A DNA stretch of 64,000 nt from Bacteroidales bacterium (GTDB lineage Bacteria; Bacteroidota; Bacteroidia; Bacteroidales; UBA1402): positions 186,001 through 250,000 of the forward strand of contig JAFUIP010000011.1 in NCBI GenBank assembly GCA_017468435.1. The letters are read 5' to 3'. The notes beneath the pieces were generated by a model. It saw nothing but the letters and a program-made list of their open reading frames with translations, was not told the origin of the DNA and did no database searches. A program made the position numbers and the translations under genes. This document shows, in pieces, positions 19,864-29,132 of this stretch. The first letter of the stretch is position 1. Every line of letters starts with the position of its first letter.

Positions 19864-21167
19864 ACGCGGGTGATATGTGCGCCCAATTCATTGAGACGCT
19901 GGTCAATATGTTCGTAACCACGGTCTATTTGGTCTATGTTGCTGATGCGGGAAGTGCCATTGGCCGACATGGCTGCAATGAGCAAGGCGATTCCCGCACG
20001 GATATCGGGCGAAGACATCGCGGCCGGGCGCAGGCGATGCTGCTTGTCAAGGCCTATCACGGTGGCACGGTGCGGATCGCAAAGGATAATTTGCGCGCCC
20101 ATGTCTATGAGTTTATCCACGAAGAACAGACGGCTTTCGAACATTTTCTGATGAATCAATACGCAACCCTTGGCTTGGGTGGCCACCACCAGCATCACAC
20201 TGAGAAGGTCGGGCGTCAGACCCGGCCAAGGCGCATCGGAAATATTCATGATGGAGCCATCGATGAAGTTTTCAATCTCGTAATGATCTTGCTGCGGGAT
20301 ATACAAATCGTCGCCACGGCGTTCCATCTTGATACCCAAACGCTCGAAGCTATGCGGGATGATACCCAATTCGTCGTAAGCCACATTCTTGATGGTCAAC
20401 TCAGAAGCTGTCATGGCCGCCATTCCGATAAAACTGCCCACTTCGATCATATCTGGCAAGAGTGTCATGTTGCATCCGGAGAGTTTCTCCACGCCTTGAA
20501 TACGCAATAGATTGGAACCCACGCCGCTGATCTTGGCGCCCATTTGGTTGAGCATACGGCAGAGTTGCTGGATATAAGGTTCGCAAGCAGCATTGTAAAT
20601 TATCGTTTCGCCTTTAGCCAAAACGGCTGCCATCAAAACATTGGCCGTTCCCGTCACGGAAGCTTCGTCGAGCAACATATAACAACCTTTCAAGCCATTT
20701 TTCGACTCCACCATGTAGCAATGTCTGGCCGAATCGTATTCGAAGGTAGCGCCCAATTTCTGAATACCGATAAAGTGCGTATCCAAACGACGGCGTCCTA
20801 TCTTATCGCCTCCGGGTTTGGCAATCATGGCAAAACCGAAGCGGGCAAGCAGCGGACCGAGCAACATCACCGAACCTCGCAAGGCCGAAGTCTTGGTGAG
20901 GAATTCGTCGCTACGCAACACGTCCAAGTTAATATCCTTGGCTTGAAACGAATAGCAGCCCTTGGCACGACGCGACACGCTGACACCCAAATCACCCAGA
21001 AGCGAAATCAGGTTGTTCACATCCAAAATATCGGGCAAATTGTTGATGCAGACTTCTTCTTCGGTCAGAAGCAACGCACAAAGCAATTGCAATGCCTCAT
21101 TCTTGGCGCCTTGAGGCGTAATGCTACCATGCAGACTATGTCCGCCTTCTACGATAAACGATGCCAT
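19860..21167 (-). CDS. murA: UDP-N-acetylglucosamine 1-carboxyvinyltransferase MurA (Asp variant)
   Basis: 435 residues. It catalyses the first committed step of peptidoglycan synthesis, adding enolpyruvate to UDP-GlcNAc in the cytoplasm. It has the EPT inside-out barrel; KNEALQLLCALLL holds the N-terminal Lys/Asn. The mobile loop reads KPGGDKIGRRRLDTHF at residues 117-132. At position 121 Asp replaces the Cys that most MurA enzymes have (PGGC; Cys115 in E. coli) and that fosfomycin alkylates. Known Asp variants are active and fosfomycin-resistant, so this enzyme is probably both. It lies 6 bases after DUF4290 and overlaps rimM. Confidence 0.95.
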   Translation of the reverse strand: MASFIVEGGHSLHGSITPQGAKNEALQLLCALLLTEEEVCINNLPDILDVNNLISLLGDLGVSVSRRAKGCYSFQAKDINLDVLRSDEFLTKTSALRGSVMLLGPLLARFGFAMIAKPGGDKIGRRRLDTHFIGIQKLGATFEYDSARHCYMVESKNGLKGCYMLLDEASVTGTANVLMAAVLAKGETIIYNAACEPYIQQLCRMLNQMGAKISGVGSNLLRIQGVEKLSGCNMTLLPDMIEVGSFIGMAAMTASELTIKNVAYDELGIIPHSFERLGIKMERRGDDLYIPQQDHYEIENFIDGSIMNISDAPWPGLTPDLLSVMLVVATQAKGCVLIHQKMFESRLFFVDKLIDMGAQIILCDPHRATVIGLDKQHRLRPAAMSSPDIRAGIALLIAAMSANGTSRISNIDQIDRGYEHIDQRLNELGAHITRV

Positions 21168-21173
21168 AAGTTC

Positions 21174-21788
21174 TTATTTACGACGGTTATTGGTTTTGCT
21201 CCCATTTTTCTTTTGAGAGCCGTTCAAGTCTTTTACATCTACCAGATGGATACTACCCTCTTCCAAACTAATTTTTCCATGGGAAAGAAATTTCAGATCT
21301 TCGAGAATCTTGCCATCTTCGGGCACTTCCTTGTTCATGAGGAAATAACTCTTCTTCATGTGGTTGGCAATCATAGCCAAGAGATGCTGACGCTCCTCGC
21401 CTTCTTCCATTTCAACGGCCTTTTCGATGAGTTGTTCCACCATGTGTCCATAATGACGCACCTTGATACCTTCGTTCTGATAGGGCACCTTTTCCGGACG
21501 CGAACTCAAGGATTCCGGACGCAAGGGTTCGAAAGGATAATCTATATCCAGCTTGAAATCGGACATAATAGCCAGATGATCCCAGAGTTTATGCTTGAAA
21601 TCGGCCACATCGCGCAAATGAGGAAAGAGATTTCCCATGATACGGATAATGTCATGCGCACAGCGACATCGTTCTTCGCGGTCTTCGATACTCATGGCAT
21701 AATCCACCATACGCTGTATGTTGCGGCCATATTCACTCAGCGCCATCTTCGGCATTTGGGTATTGTATTCCAGTTCGTTAACTTCCAT
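21174..21788 (-). CDS. DUF4290 family protein
   Basis: 204 residues. It begins MEVNELEYNTQMPKMALSEYGRN, characteristic of DUF4290, a family restricted to Bacteroidota and usually found next to murA. It is mostly helical (HKLWDHLAIMSDF, HMVEQLIEKAVEMEEGEERQHLL) with a basic C-terminal tail rich in Lys, Asn and Arg (NGSQKKNGSKTNNRRK) that could contact nucleic acid or ribosome. No signal peptide. The role is unknown. Its steady position with murA and rimM suggests a link to envelope or ribosome biogenesis, which is inference from context. Confidence 0.85.
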   Translation of the reverse strand: MEVNELEYNTQMPKMALSEYGRNIQRMVDYAMSIEDREERCRCAHDIIRIMGNLFPHLRDVADFKHKLWDHLAIMSDFKLDIDYPFEPLRPESLSSRPEKVPYQNEGIKVRHYGHMVEQLIEKAVEMEEGEERQHLLAMIANHMKKSYFLMNKEVPEDGKILEDLKFLSHGKISLEEGSIHLVDVKDLNGSQKKNGSKTNNRRK

Positions 21789-21800
21789 AATAAAATGATA

Positions 21801-22493
21801 TCAAGCATTGATGATTTGTTGTAGTTTGGTAGGAATCGTCGCCTGAAACTCCTTCAGATAGAAAGGCTCACAGTAAGCAACATCTTCGAATCGTTTGGCC
21901 TTATAGGCTTCCAAAGCGGGCTGTATCATCCATTCGGCCTGCAGAACCACCTCTTTGTGCTGCAAATGATCTTTTTTGATAACCGGCAGACATTTATCGG
22001 AGCCATCGCCCAAAATGATTAGAGCGGCTTCCTGAGGGAGATTGCTGAAACTATCTTCGTTCACCACCATAGCCTGCACTTCGCCTAAGGCCTTTCCGCC
22101 GGAATCGTAGAGACGCGTATAGACTTCCATGCGACGGGCATCGATCATCGGACAAATGAAAGAACCTTCCGGTGCGGGAAGCGCCGCCTGCGCCAATATA
22201 TCGAGCGTGGGCACAGCAATAAGCGGAATATCAAGCGCGTAACACAATCCCTTAGCCATGGAAACACCGATTCGCAAACCCGTGTATGAACCAGGCCCGA
22301 AACTCACGGCCACTGCGTCCAGACTGAGATTGTTTTCTTTTGCATACTGCAGGGCTTCGTCCACAAATACGCCCAGACGACTCGCGTGCGAGGGACCATC
22401 CTGCGACAATTTGCTGAACAGACACTTGCCATCGCAAGCCAAAGCCACCGAACAATTCTTGGTAGCGGTTTCTATGTGTAAAATGATAGCCAT
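21801..22493 (-). CDS. tsaB: tRNA threonylcarbamoyladenosine biosynthesis protein TsaB
   Basis: 230 residues. It partners TsaD and TsaE in making the t6A modification on ANN-decoding tRNAs. The ASKHA-fold N-terminus ILHIETATKNCSVALA and the SFGPGSYTGLRIGVSMAKGL segment (~65-84) are diagnostic for TsaB. It lacks the metal-binding His pair of TsaD, as expected. Its start shares one base with the stop of the C_GCAxxG gene upstream, so the pair is coupled. Confidence 0.93.
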   Translation of the reverse strand: MAIILHIETATKNCSVALACDGKCLFSKLSQDGPSHASRLGVFVDEALQYAKENNLSLDAVAVSFGPGSYTGLRIGVSMAKGLCYALDIPLIAVPTLDILAQAALPAPEGSFICPMIDARRMEVYTRLYDSGGKALGEVQAMVVNEDSFSNLPQEAALIILGDGSDKCLPVIKKDHLQHKEVVLQAEWMIQPALEAYKAKRFEDVAYCEPFYLKEFQATIPTKLQQIINA

Positions 22494-22966
22494 TAATCTT
22501 CTTTTTTCATCAGATAATCTTCAATCAGTTGCGCACAACAACGCACATATTCGGCACATGGACGTTTGCGGTAATACTCCGGTGTGCGCTCGCTTGCCAT
22601 GGGGTCGGTAGAGACTTTGACACAATTGCCGGCCAACAATTCTCCACAAATGATGGATCCGTTTTCCTGCTTGAAAGCCGCCGCCAGTTGTTGCACCATT
22701 TCGTAATTATGCTTCTTGGCTTCGCGATCTTCGGGATGGGTGCAACCGTTTTCCATACCATTCACCATGAACATACCGCTCACTGCTCCGCAAACCTGAC
22801 GCATACGTCCCATGCCACCACCGAAAGAGGCCGACAATTTCAAGGCAGTTTCTTTGTCGATACCGTATTTATCGGCATAAGCCGCAAAGACAGACTGCGC
22901 ACAATTATGTCCTTCTTCCTGGAAAAGGCGAACTGCTTTTTCTACCCTGTTTTCTTCCATAAGCAT
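22493..22966 (-). CDS. C_GCAxxG_C_C family protein
   Basis: 157 residues. The cysteine pattern HNCAQSV, SFGGGMGRMRQVCGAVSG, NGCTHP, IICGELL and RPCAEYVRCC defines the C_GCAxxG_C_C family (TIGR01909/PF09719), named after its conserved Cys residues. Members are thought to bind a metal or redox centre and occur widely in anaerobes; the function is unestablished. No signal peptide. Starts and stops overlap neighbours on both sides (pbp1A upstream, tsaB downstream), so it is embedded in the operon. Confidence 0.87.
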   Translation of the reverse strand: MLMEENRVEKAVRLFQEEGHNCAQSVFAAYADKYGIDKETALKLSASFGGGMGRMRQVCGAVSGMFMVNGMENGCTHPEDREAKKHNYEMVQQLAAAFKQENGSIICGELLAGNCVKVSTDPMASERTPEYYRKRPCAEYVRCCAQLIEDYLMKKED

Positions 22967-25329
22967 CAGAGATTGTCGAACATAGCTTCCATGCTTTCAC
23001 CTTCTTCCCATTGGGTTTCAAGGGTTTCGCAAGGAGCAAGATAGGGTTCGGGAATAGCAAAAGAGTCGGTCTGCAAATAGCCCAAGGTGGTATCGGCATA
23101 AACCTTATTAATATACAAGGCGTAGATAGGAAGCGCTATATTGGCACCCTGTCCGTCGCTCATGTGATCGAAGTGTATGTCACGGTCTTCGCCGCCGCCC
23201 CAGACACCGCTCACCAGCTTAGGAGTGATTCCCATGAACCAGCCGTCGGAGTTGTTCTGCGTGGTTCCGGTCTTACCGCCCATATCGGCCTTGATATTGT
23301 AACGGAAACGCAAACGAATACCGGTACCCTCGTTCACCACGGCACGCAACATGGTTTGCATCTTGTATGAGGTTTCCTGGCTGAACACTTCCGTCATCTG
23401 CGGAGAGAAATGTTCCAGGGTATTTCCGTTGTTATCTTCGATGCGGGTCACAAACAAAGGCGCCACGCGAATACCGCCATTGACAAAGGCCGTGTAGGCA
23501 CTTACCATTTCACCCACCGACACATCGCAAGAACCAAGACAGAGCGAATACACCGGATCCAGATGTCCGCTGATACCGAAAGATCGCAACATTCTCACAA
23601 ATGAGTAAGGCGACATTTTGCCCATGAGATATGCCGAAATCCAGTTGTTGGAATTGGCCAAGCCCCAACGCAGGTTTACCATTTCGCCCAATTGTTTGCT
23701 GCCCGTGTTGCGCGGACTCCAGGCTTCGCCGTTTTCCGTCATCAAGGTAACCGGCTCATTACGAACAGGATCGCAAGGTTCGAAACCTTCTTCCATAGCC
23801 AAGGTGTAAAGATAAGGCTTGATGGTAGAACCCACCTGTCGGCGACCCAACATCACCATGTCGTATTGGAAAGGAACAAAGCTTACACCACCCACATAGG
23901 CCTTCACATGGCCGTTGTATGGATCCATCGACATGAAACCGGCGCGGAGGAAATGTTTGTGATAACGGATAGAATCCAGCGGAGACATCACCGTATCTAC
24001 CATACCTTGATAGGTAAAAACTTCCATTTCCACAGGCGTTTTAAAAATCTTTCTGATTTCAGCTTCATTCTTGCCGGCCTTTTTCAGCACGCGATAACGT
24101 TCACTCTGACGGGCATTCATCCAAAGAATGGAATCCACTTGCGCAGCGCTGAGATGTTCTGTGTACGGTGCATAACTTCTACCCTTTTTCTCGCGGAAGA
24201 ATTTAGGCTGCAAATCCATGGCAATATGTTCATACACTGCTTCTTCTGCATATTGTTGCATACGAGAGTCTATGGTAGTGTAAATCTTCAGACCATCGGT
24301 ATAGATATTGTAATAGCTTCCGTCTTTTTTCTTGTTCTTTTTGCACCAGCCAAACAAGGGATTCGTTTCCCATGCCACAGAATCGTCACGGAACAATTGA
24401 TCTTGCCAAGAAGCGTAGTTCTTGCGTTCAGGCTTGCTATGCATCATCATCACACGCAGATACTGACGGAAATAAGGCGCCAAACCTTCGGTATGGGAAA
24501 TACGTTGATAATCGGTAACCAAAGGCAGGGCCTGCAAAGAATCGCATTCTGCCTGTGTGAGGTAGTTGGCCACCACCATCTGACTGAGAACCAGATTTCT
24601 ACGTTTCAGTGAGTTTTCTTTTTTGCGGATAGGATTATACAAAGAAGGATTCTTGAACATTCCCACCAAAGTGGCCGCTTGTTCTATGCTCAGGGCATCG
24701 GGCGTGGTGTTGAAATATACTTGGGCCGCGTTCTTGATACCCACCGCGTTATAGAGAAAATCGAACTTATTGAGGTACATGGTCATGATTTCCTCTTTGG
24801 TATAGAAACGTTCTAGTTTGACGGCAATCACCCATTCGATGGGCTTTTGCAAAAGACGTTCGAAGGTGCTTTCGGCCGTGGGCGTGTATAATTGCTTGGC
24901 CAATTGTTGTGTCAGCGTACTGCCACCACCGGCACTTTTCTGACGGAGAATACCACGTTTGACAATGGCGCGGAACAATGCTTTGAAATCTATGCCGGAA
25001 TGCTTGGCAAAACGGATGTCTTCGGTGGCTAAGAGCGCCTGCACCATGTAGGGCGACAGATCTTCGTATTCCACGGAGACACGGTTGTCGGTATCCATGT
25101 AATAGGTTGTCAGCAACTTACCGTCGGCTGTATATACTTCGGTGGCGTATTTGTTCTTGGGATTCTGAAGTTCTTCGATGGGCGGCATATAACCAATTTT
25201 TCCATTGGAAATCATCGAGAAAAGCACAATACAAGCGACAATTCCCAAGGCTAGCAGCGCCCACAATATCATAAAAAACTTCGAAATTCTCGATCTTTTC
25301 TTTTTCTCTGTTTTATTGTTTTTCACCAT
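22966..25329 (-). CDS. Class A penicillin-binding protein (PBP1A-like), bifunctional transglycosylase/transpeptidase
   Basis: 787 residues from ATG 25329, where the basic MVKNNKTEKKKRSRISK leads into a single membrane helix (FMILWALLALGIVACIVLF). The ORF can be extended 17 codons, but that would overlap the promoter. GT51 domain: LLATEDIRFAKHSGIDF with the catalytic Glu, and GGGSTLTQQLAKQLY. Transpeptidase domain: VGSTIKPYLY (SxxK), LANSNNW (SxN) and GGKTGTTQNNSDGW (KTG). It polymerises and cross-links peptidoglycan in the periplasm. It is the first gene of the long envelope cluster and is divergent from pyrB. Confidence 0.95.
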   Translation of the reverse strand: MVKNNKTEKKKRSRISKFFMILWALLALGIVACIVLFSMISNGKIGYMPPIEELQNPKNKYATEVYTADGKLLTTYYMDTDNRVSVEYEDLSPYMVQALLATEDIRFAKHSGIDFKALFRAIVKRGILRQKSAGGGSTLTQQLAKQLYTPTAESTFERLLQKPIEWVIAVKLERFYTKEEIMTMYLNKFDFLYNAVGIKNAAQVYFNTTPDALSIEQAATLVGMFKNPSLYNPIRKKENSLKRRNLVLSQMVVANYLTQAECDSLQALPLVTDYQRISHTEGLAPYFRQYLRVMMMHSKPERKNYASWQDQLFRDDSVAWETNPLFGWCKKNKKKDGSYYNIYTDGLKIYTTIDSRMQQYAEEAVYEHIAMDLQPKFFREKKGRSYAPYTEHLSAAQVDSILWMNARQSERYRVLKKAGKNEAEIRKIFKTPVEMEVFTYQGMVDTVMSPLDSIRYHKHFLRAGFMSMDPYNGHVKAYVGGVSFVPFQYDMVMLGRRQVGSTIKPYLYTLAMEEGFEPCDPVRNEPVTLMTENGEAWSPRNTGSKQLGEMVNLRWGLANSNNWISAYLMGKMSPYSFVRMLRSFGISGHLDPVYSLCLGSCDVSVGEMVSAYTAFVNGGIRVAPLFVTRIEDNNGNTLEHFSPQMTEVFSQETSYKMQTMLRAVVNEGTGIRLRFRYNIKADMGGKTGTTQNNSDGWFMGITPKLVSGVWGGGEDRDIHFDHMSDGQGANIALPIYALYINKVYADTTLGYLQTDSFAIPEPYLAPCETLETQWEEGESMEAMFDNL

Positions 25330-25355
25330 CTTATTTTTCTTAAAAATCAAGTGCG

Positions 25356-25363
25356 CAAAAGTA
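25356..25363 (-). promoter_or_regulatory. -7 box for the PBP gene
   Basis: Minus-strand TACTTTTG, 27 bases upstream of ATG 25329. No good TTTG at the -33 distance, so it is tentative. Confidence 0.4.
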
Positions 25364-25395
25364 AAAATAAATTTCCTCAATTAAAAAGCATTCTC

Positions 25396-25403
25396 TACCT
25401 TTG
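25396..25403 (+). promoter_or_regulatory. -7 box for pyrBI
   Basis: TACCTTTG, 23 bases before the pyrB ATG. The -33 element is weak. No pyrimidine attenuator hairpin is seen in the short leader. Confidence 0.5.
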
Positions 25404-25426
25404 TGCGATTAAAAAACACCCTCATT

Positions 25427-26341
25427 ATGGAAAGCAAAAATCTTGTCTCTATCACGGATTTCTCGAAAGAGCAAATCTTACACATTCTTGATTTGGCCGA
25501 AGGTTTTGAAGCGAATCCGAATCAGAATATTTTGAATGGAAAAGTGGCGGCCACTCTCTTTTTTGAACCCTCCACACGTACCCGCTTGAGTTTCGAAACA
25601 GCAGTGAACAGATTGGGAGGCAAGGTGATTGGTTTTTCTGATGCTTCTACCTCAAGTTCCACCAAAGGCGAAACGCTGAAAGATACCATCAAAATGGTTT
25701 CCAACTATGCGGACATCATCATTATGCGTCACTATCTGGAAGGCGCAGCCCGCTACGCCACCGAAGTGAGCAAAGTGCCCATTGTCAATGCCGGCGACGG
25801 AGCCAACCAACATCCCACGCAGACCTTGCTCGACATGTATTCCATCCGCAAGACCCAGGGCCGTTTGGACAATCTGAACATTGTCATGGTGGGCGATTTG
25901 AAATACGGACGCACCGTGCATTCGCTGCTGATGGCCATGAAATACTTCTCGCCTACCTTCTACTTTGTGGCGCCCGAAGAATTGGCCATGCCCAACGAAT
26001 ACAAAATCATCTGTCAGGAAAATAATATTCCATACCACGAAGTAAGTTCGCTGAGCCAAGATATTATAGATCAAGCGGATATTCTGTATATGACCCGCGT
26101 ACAAAGAGAACGCTTCACCGACTTGGTGGAATACGAACGCGTGAAAGATTTATACATTTTGCACAACGACATGTTGGAGAATTCTCGCGAAAACTTGCGC
26201 ATCCTGCATCCGCTGCCCCGCGTGAACGAAATCTCGCAAGATGTTGACGACAATCCGAAGGCTTATTATTTCCAGCAGGCACAGAATGGTTTGTACGTTC
26301 GTCAGGCCATCATCAGTAAAGTTTTAGGTTTAATCGATTAA
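25427..26341 (+). CDS. pyrB: Aspartate carbamoyltransferase catalytic subunit
   Basis: 304 residues from ATG 25427; a GTG-initiated extension would start inside the -7 box. It joins carbamoyl phosphate and aspartate in pyrimidine synthesis. The carbamoyl-phosphate loop [21 protein letters not shown] (~50-70), the mobile-loop [11 protein letters not shown] with Ser/Lys, and [12 protein letters not shown] are intact. HPLPRVNEI near the end holds the aspartate-binding PLPR loop. It is followed after 12 bases by pyrI, so this is the allosteric dodecameric type. Confidence 0.97.
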   Translation: MESKNLVSITDFSKEQILHILDLAEGFEANPNQNILNGKVAATLFFEPSTRTRLSFETAVNRLGGKVIGFSDASTSSSTKGETLKDTIKMVSNYADIIIMRHYLEGAARYATEVSKVPIVNAGDGANQHPTQTLLDMYSIRKTQGRLDNLNIVMVGDLKYGRTVHSLLMAMKYFSPTFYFVAPEELAMPNEYKIICQENNIPYHEVSSLSQDIIDQADILYMTRVQRERFTDLVEYERVKDLYILHNDMLENSRENLRILHPLPRVNEISQDVDDNPKAYYFQQAQNGLYVRQAIISKVLGLID

Positions 26342-26353
26342 TCTTTGTCCGAT

Positions 26354-26812
26354 ATGACAGCAAAAAGTGAAATGCAAGTGAAGGCCTTGCGCAATGGCAC
26401 GGTTATCGACCATATTCCTTCTGACAAGTTGTTCAAAGTGGTTTCCATCCTCGAATTGGACAAAATAGATCAACAGGTGACCATCGGTTACAATCTTAAC
26501 AGCCAGCTTTTGGGAAAGAAAGGCATCATCAAAGTGGCCGAACATTTCTTCGAAGAAAAGGAAATCAACCGCATCGCGCTTATTGCGCCCAATGCCAAGA
26601 TCAACATCATCCGCGATTACGAGGTGGTAGATAAGAAAAAAATTTCCCTTCCCGAAGAAATCAAGGGCTTGGTGAAATGTGTCAATCCTAAATGTATCAC
26701 CAACAATGAGCCCATGTTGCAACGTTACAAAGTGATAAGCAAGGATCCTGTGGTGGTGAAATGTCATTACTGCGAAAGAGAAATGTCGCAGGACGAGATA
26801 AAGTTACTTTAA
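26354..26812 (+). CDS. pyrI: Aspartate carbamoyltransferase regulatory subunit
   Basis: 152 residues from ATG 26354; an in-frame TTG nine bases upstream is less likely. The N-terminal allosteric domain (MQVKALRNGTVIDHIPSDKL) binds nucleotide effectors. The C-terminal zinc domain has CVNPKC and VKCHYCE, the four Cys that hold the structural zinc at the interface with PyrB. It lets CTP/ATP control pathway flux. The flavin reductase gene begins 14 bases after its stop. Confidence 0.96.
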   Translation: MTAKSEMQVKALRNGTVIDHIPSDKLFKVVSILELDKIDQQVTIGYNLNSQLLGKKGIIKVAEHFFEEKEINRIALIAPNAKINIIRDYEVVDKKKISLPEEIKGLVKCVNPKCITNNEPMLQRYKVISKDPVVVKCHYCEREMSQDEIKLL

Positions 26813-26826
26813 GTCTTTTTGACAAG

Positions 26827-27393
26827 ATGAAACAACAGTGGAAGCCCGGCACCATGATTTACCCGCTCCCCGCGGTGATGGTCAGTTGTGGCGCCTGCCC
26901 TGAAGAATATAACCTGATTACCGTTGCGTGGACCGGCACCATTTGTAGTGAGCCGGCCATGTGTTATATATCTGTTCGTCGAGAGCGGCATTCCTACGAA
27001 ATCATCAAGAATAATATGTGCTTTGTCATTAATTTGACAACCAAAGACTTGGCACAGGCAACCGATTGGTGCGGTGTGCGTTCGGGCAAGCATTTCGACA
27101 AGTTCAAGGAAATGAAGCTGACGCCCGAGCCTGCCAAAATGGTGCAAGCGCCCATCATCGTGGAATCGCCGGTAAACATTGAATGTCGCGTCAAGGAAAT
27201 CATCAGTCTGGGCACGCACGACATGTTCATTGCCGAGGTACTGAACGTGCAGGCAGATGAATCACTCATCGATGCGGAAAGCGGCAGATTCGATTTGGAG
27301 AAAGCAAACTTGTTGGTGTATGCCCATGGTCAGTATCACGAAATGGGAAAAGCCATCGGCAAATTTGGATGGACGGTAGAAAAAAAGAAATGA
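26827..27393 (+). CDS. Flavin reductase family protein (DIM6/NTAB-like)
   Basis: 188 residues from ATG 26827 (MKQQWKPGTMIYPLPAVMVSCG); the longer frame overlaps pyrI. The split-barrel FMN-binding fold is seen in NLITVAWTGTICSEPAMCYISV and the RHSYEIIKNNMCFVINL stretch, as in small FMN-binding flavin reductases of anaerobes. Its C-terminus reads GQYHEMGKAIGKFGW, the usual end of this subfamily. It probably reduces flavin or an unknown substrate with NAD(P)H in the cytoplasm. It lies between pyrI and glyA and is likely co-transcribed with pyrBI. Confidence 0.85.
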   Translation: MKQQWKPGTMIYPLPAVMVSCGACPEEYNLITVAWTGTICSEPAMCYISVRRERHSYEIIKNNMCFVINLTTKDLAQATDWCGVRSGKHFDKFKEMKLTPEPAKMVQAPIIVESPVNIECRVKEIISLGTHDMFIAEVLNVQADESLIDAESGRFDLEKANLLVYAHGQYHEMGKAIGKFGWTVEKKK

Positions 27394-27416
27394 TTATCAT
27401 CTAATTATAATTATCA

Positions 27417-28697
27417 ATGAAAAGAGATCAAATTATTTTTGACATTATCGAAAAGGAACGTCAGCGTCAACTGAAAGGCGTTGAGCTGATTGCCTCGGAA
27501 AACTTTGTAAGTGAACAAGTGATGCAAGCCATGGGTTCTTGCTTGACCAACAAATATGCAGAAGGCTATCCCGGCCATCGTTATTATGGAGGTTGCGAAG
27601 TGGTGGATGAAAGTGAAACTATTGCTATTGAACGTCTGAAAACGCTTTTCGGCGCAGAATATGCCAATGTGCAGCCCCACTCCGGTGCCCAAGCCAACAT
27701 GGCTGTTTTCATGGCTGTACTGAATCCTGGCGACAAGTTCTTGGGTTTGAACCTTTCACATGGTGGTCACCTTTCTCATGGATCTCCTGTCAATTTCTCA
27801 GGTTTGGTTTTCCATGCACTTGAATATAATGTGCGCGAAGACACAGGCCGCGTGGATTACGATCAGATGGAAGAAGTGGCTTTGAGAGAACGTCCCAAGT
27901 TGATTGTGGGCGGTGCTTCTGCTTATTCGCGCGAATGGGATTATGCCCGCATGCGTGCCATCGCCGACAAGATAGGTGCCATCCTGATGATCGACATGGC
28001 TCACCCTGCGGGTCTGATTGCCGCCGGCTTGCTCAACAATCCCTTGAAATATGCTCATATCGTTACTTCAACCACTCACAAAACACTGCGTGGTCCTCGT
28101 GGCGGTATCATCCTCATGGGCAAAGACTTCGACAATCCTTGGGGCAAAACAACGCCTAAGGGTGTTATCAAGAAAATGTCGCAATTGCTGGATTCTGCCG
28201 TATTCCCCGGCACTCAGGGCGGTCCGCTGGAACACGTTATCGCAGCCAAGGCTGTGGCTTTCGGCGAAGCTTTGTTGCCCGAATACAAAGAATATCAGAT
28301 GCAAGTGAAGAAAAACGCCGCCGTGATGGCTCAAGCCTTTATGGACAAGGGTTACAAAATTATTTCAGATGGTACCGACAACCACTCTATGCTGATTGAC
28401 CTTCGTGCCAAGTTCCCCGAACTCACCGGAAAGGTGGCCGAACAAGCACTTATCAAAGCCGATATCACCGTCAACAAGAACATGGTGCCCTTCGATAGCC
28501 GCTCTGCTTTTCAAACTTCGGGTATCCGCGTAGGAACGCCTGCCATGACCACTCGTGGCGCCAAGGAAGCCTTGATGCAGGAAATCGTTGAATGGATGGA
28601 TGCCGTCATGTCGCATCCCGAAGACGAAGCCATCATCAAAGCCGTTCGCGAAAAGGTGAATGCCACCATGGCCGAATATCCTATTTTTGCGTATTGA
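27417..28697 (+). CDS. glyA: Serine hydroxymethyltransferase
   Basis: 426 residues. This PLP enzyme interconverts serine and glycine with transfer of a one-carbon unit to tetrahydrofolate. Lys222 in [14 protein letters not shown] is the PLP-binding lysine. [18 protein letters not shown] and [17 protein letters not shown] form the substrate site. Start [18 protein letters not shown] is normal. The gene has strong coding bias, as expected for a highly expressed enzyme. A thioesterase gene follows after 21 bases. Confidence 0.98.
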   Translation: MKRDQIIFDIIEKERQRQLKGVELIASENFVSEQVMQAMGSCLTNKYAEGYPGHRYYGGCEVVDESETIAIERLKTLFGAEYANVQPHSGAQANMAVFMAVLNPGDKFLGLNLSHGGHLSHGSPVNFSGLVFHALEYNVREDTGRVDYDQMEEVALRERPKLIVGGASAYSREWDYARMRAIADKIGAILMIDMAHPAGLIAAGLLNNPLKYAHIVTSTTHKTLRGPRGGIILMGKDFDNPWGKTTPKGVIKKMSQLLDSAVFPGTQGGPLEHVIAAKAVAFGEALLPEYKEYQMQVKKNAAVMAQAFMDKGYKIISDGTDNHSMLIDLRAKFPELTGKVAEQALIKADITVNKNMVPFDSRSAFQTSGIRVGTPAMTTRGAKEALMQEIVEWMDAVMSHPEDEAIIKAVREKVNATMAEYPIFAY

Positions 28698-28718
28698 TAC
28701 CGAAATTGATGTAAATTG

Positions 28719-29132
28719 ATGGATATCGCAAGTTTTTTCAAGAAGGACCGTTTTGCCGCTGCTGCCGACATCCGGATAGAGGAAGTGCGCAAAGCCTATG
28801 CCCGTTGCAGTATGAAGATTCAAGACAAACATCTGAATGCTGCGGGCTCTACACAAGGTGGCGCCGTCTTTACTCTCGCCGATTTCTGTTTGGCCATCGC
28901 TGCCAACACGCAAGGAAAAATGGCCGTCTCTACCCAAGCGAATATCCAATTCATAAAAGGAAGCGTTGCCGGTGATACGCTTTATGCCGAAGCCCGGGAA
29001 CGTTTCCTCCATAAAAGCACCGGTGTTTATCAAGTGGAAGTGCACAACCAACATCACGAACTGATTGCACTTTTCCAAGCCAACGTGTATCGCAAAGACC
29101 TTATTCCTCCATTCGAACCCATTTCAGAATGA
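28719..29132 (+). CDS. PaaI-like hotdog-fold thioesterase
   Basis: 137 residues from ATG 28719. The hotdog-fold core is LNAAGSTQGGAVFTLADFCLAIAAN, where the Asn/Gly-rich turn and Asp form the PaaI-type active site, followed by STQANIQFIKGSVAGDTLYAEA. Such enzymes hydrolyse acyl- or aryl-CoA thioesters; the substrate here is unknown, although a phenylacetate-CoA ligase gene is also in the window (41560). The stop overlaps the MATE gene start by four bases. Confidence 0.88.
   Translation: MDIASFFKKDRFAAAADIRIEEVRKAYARCSMKIQDKHLNAAGSTQGGAVFTLADFCLAIAANTQGKMAVSTQANIQFIKGSVAGDTLYAEARERFLHKSTGVYQVEVHNQHHELIALFQANVYRKDLIPPFEPISE

Noticed and set aside
25404..25426. Pyrimidine attenuator or riboswitch before pyrB
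   Set aside because: The leader is only about 20 bases and has no hairpin.
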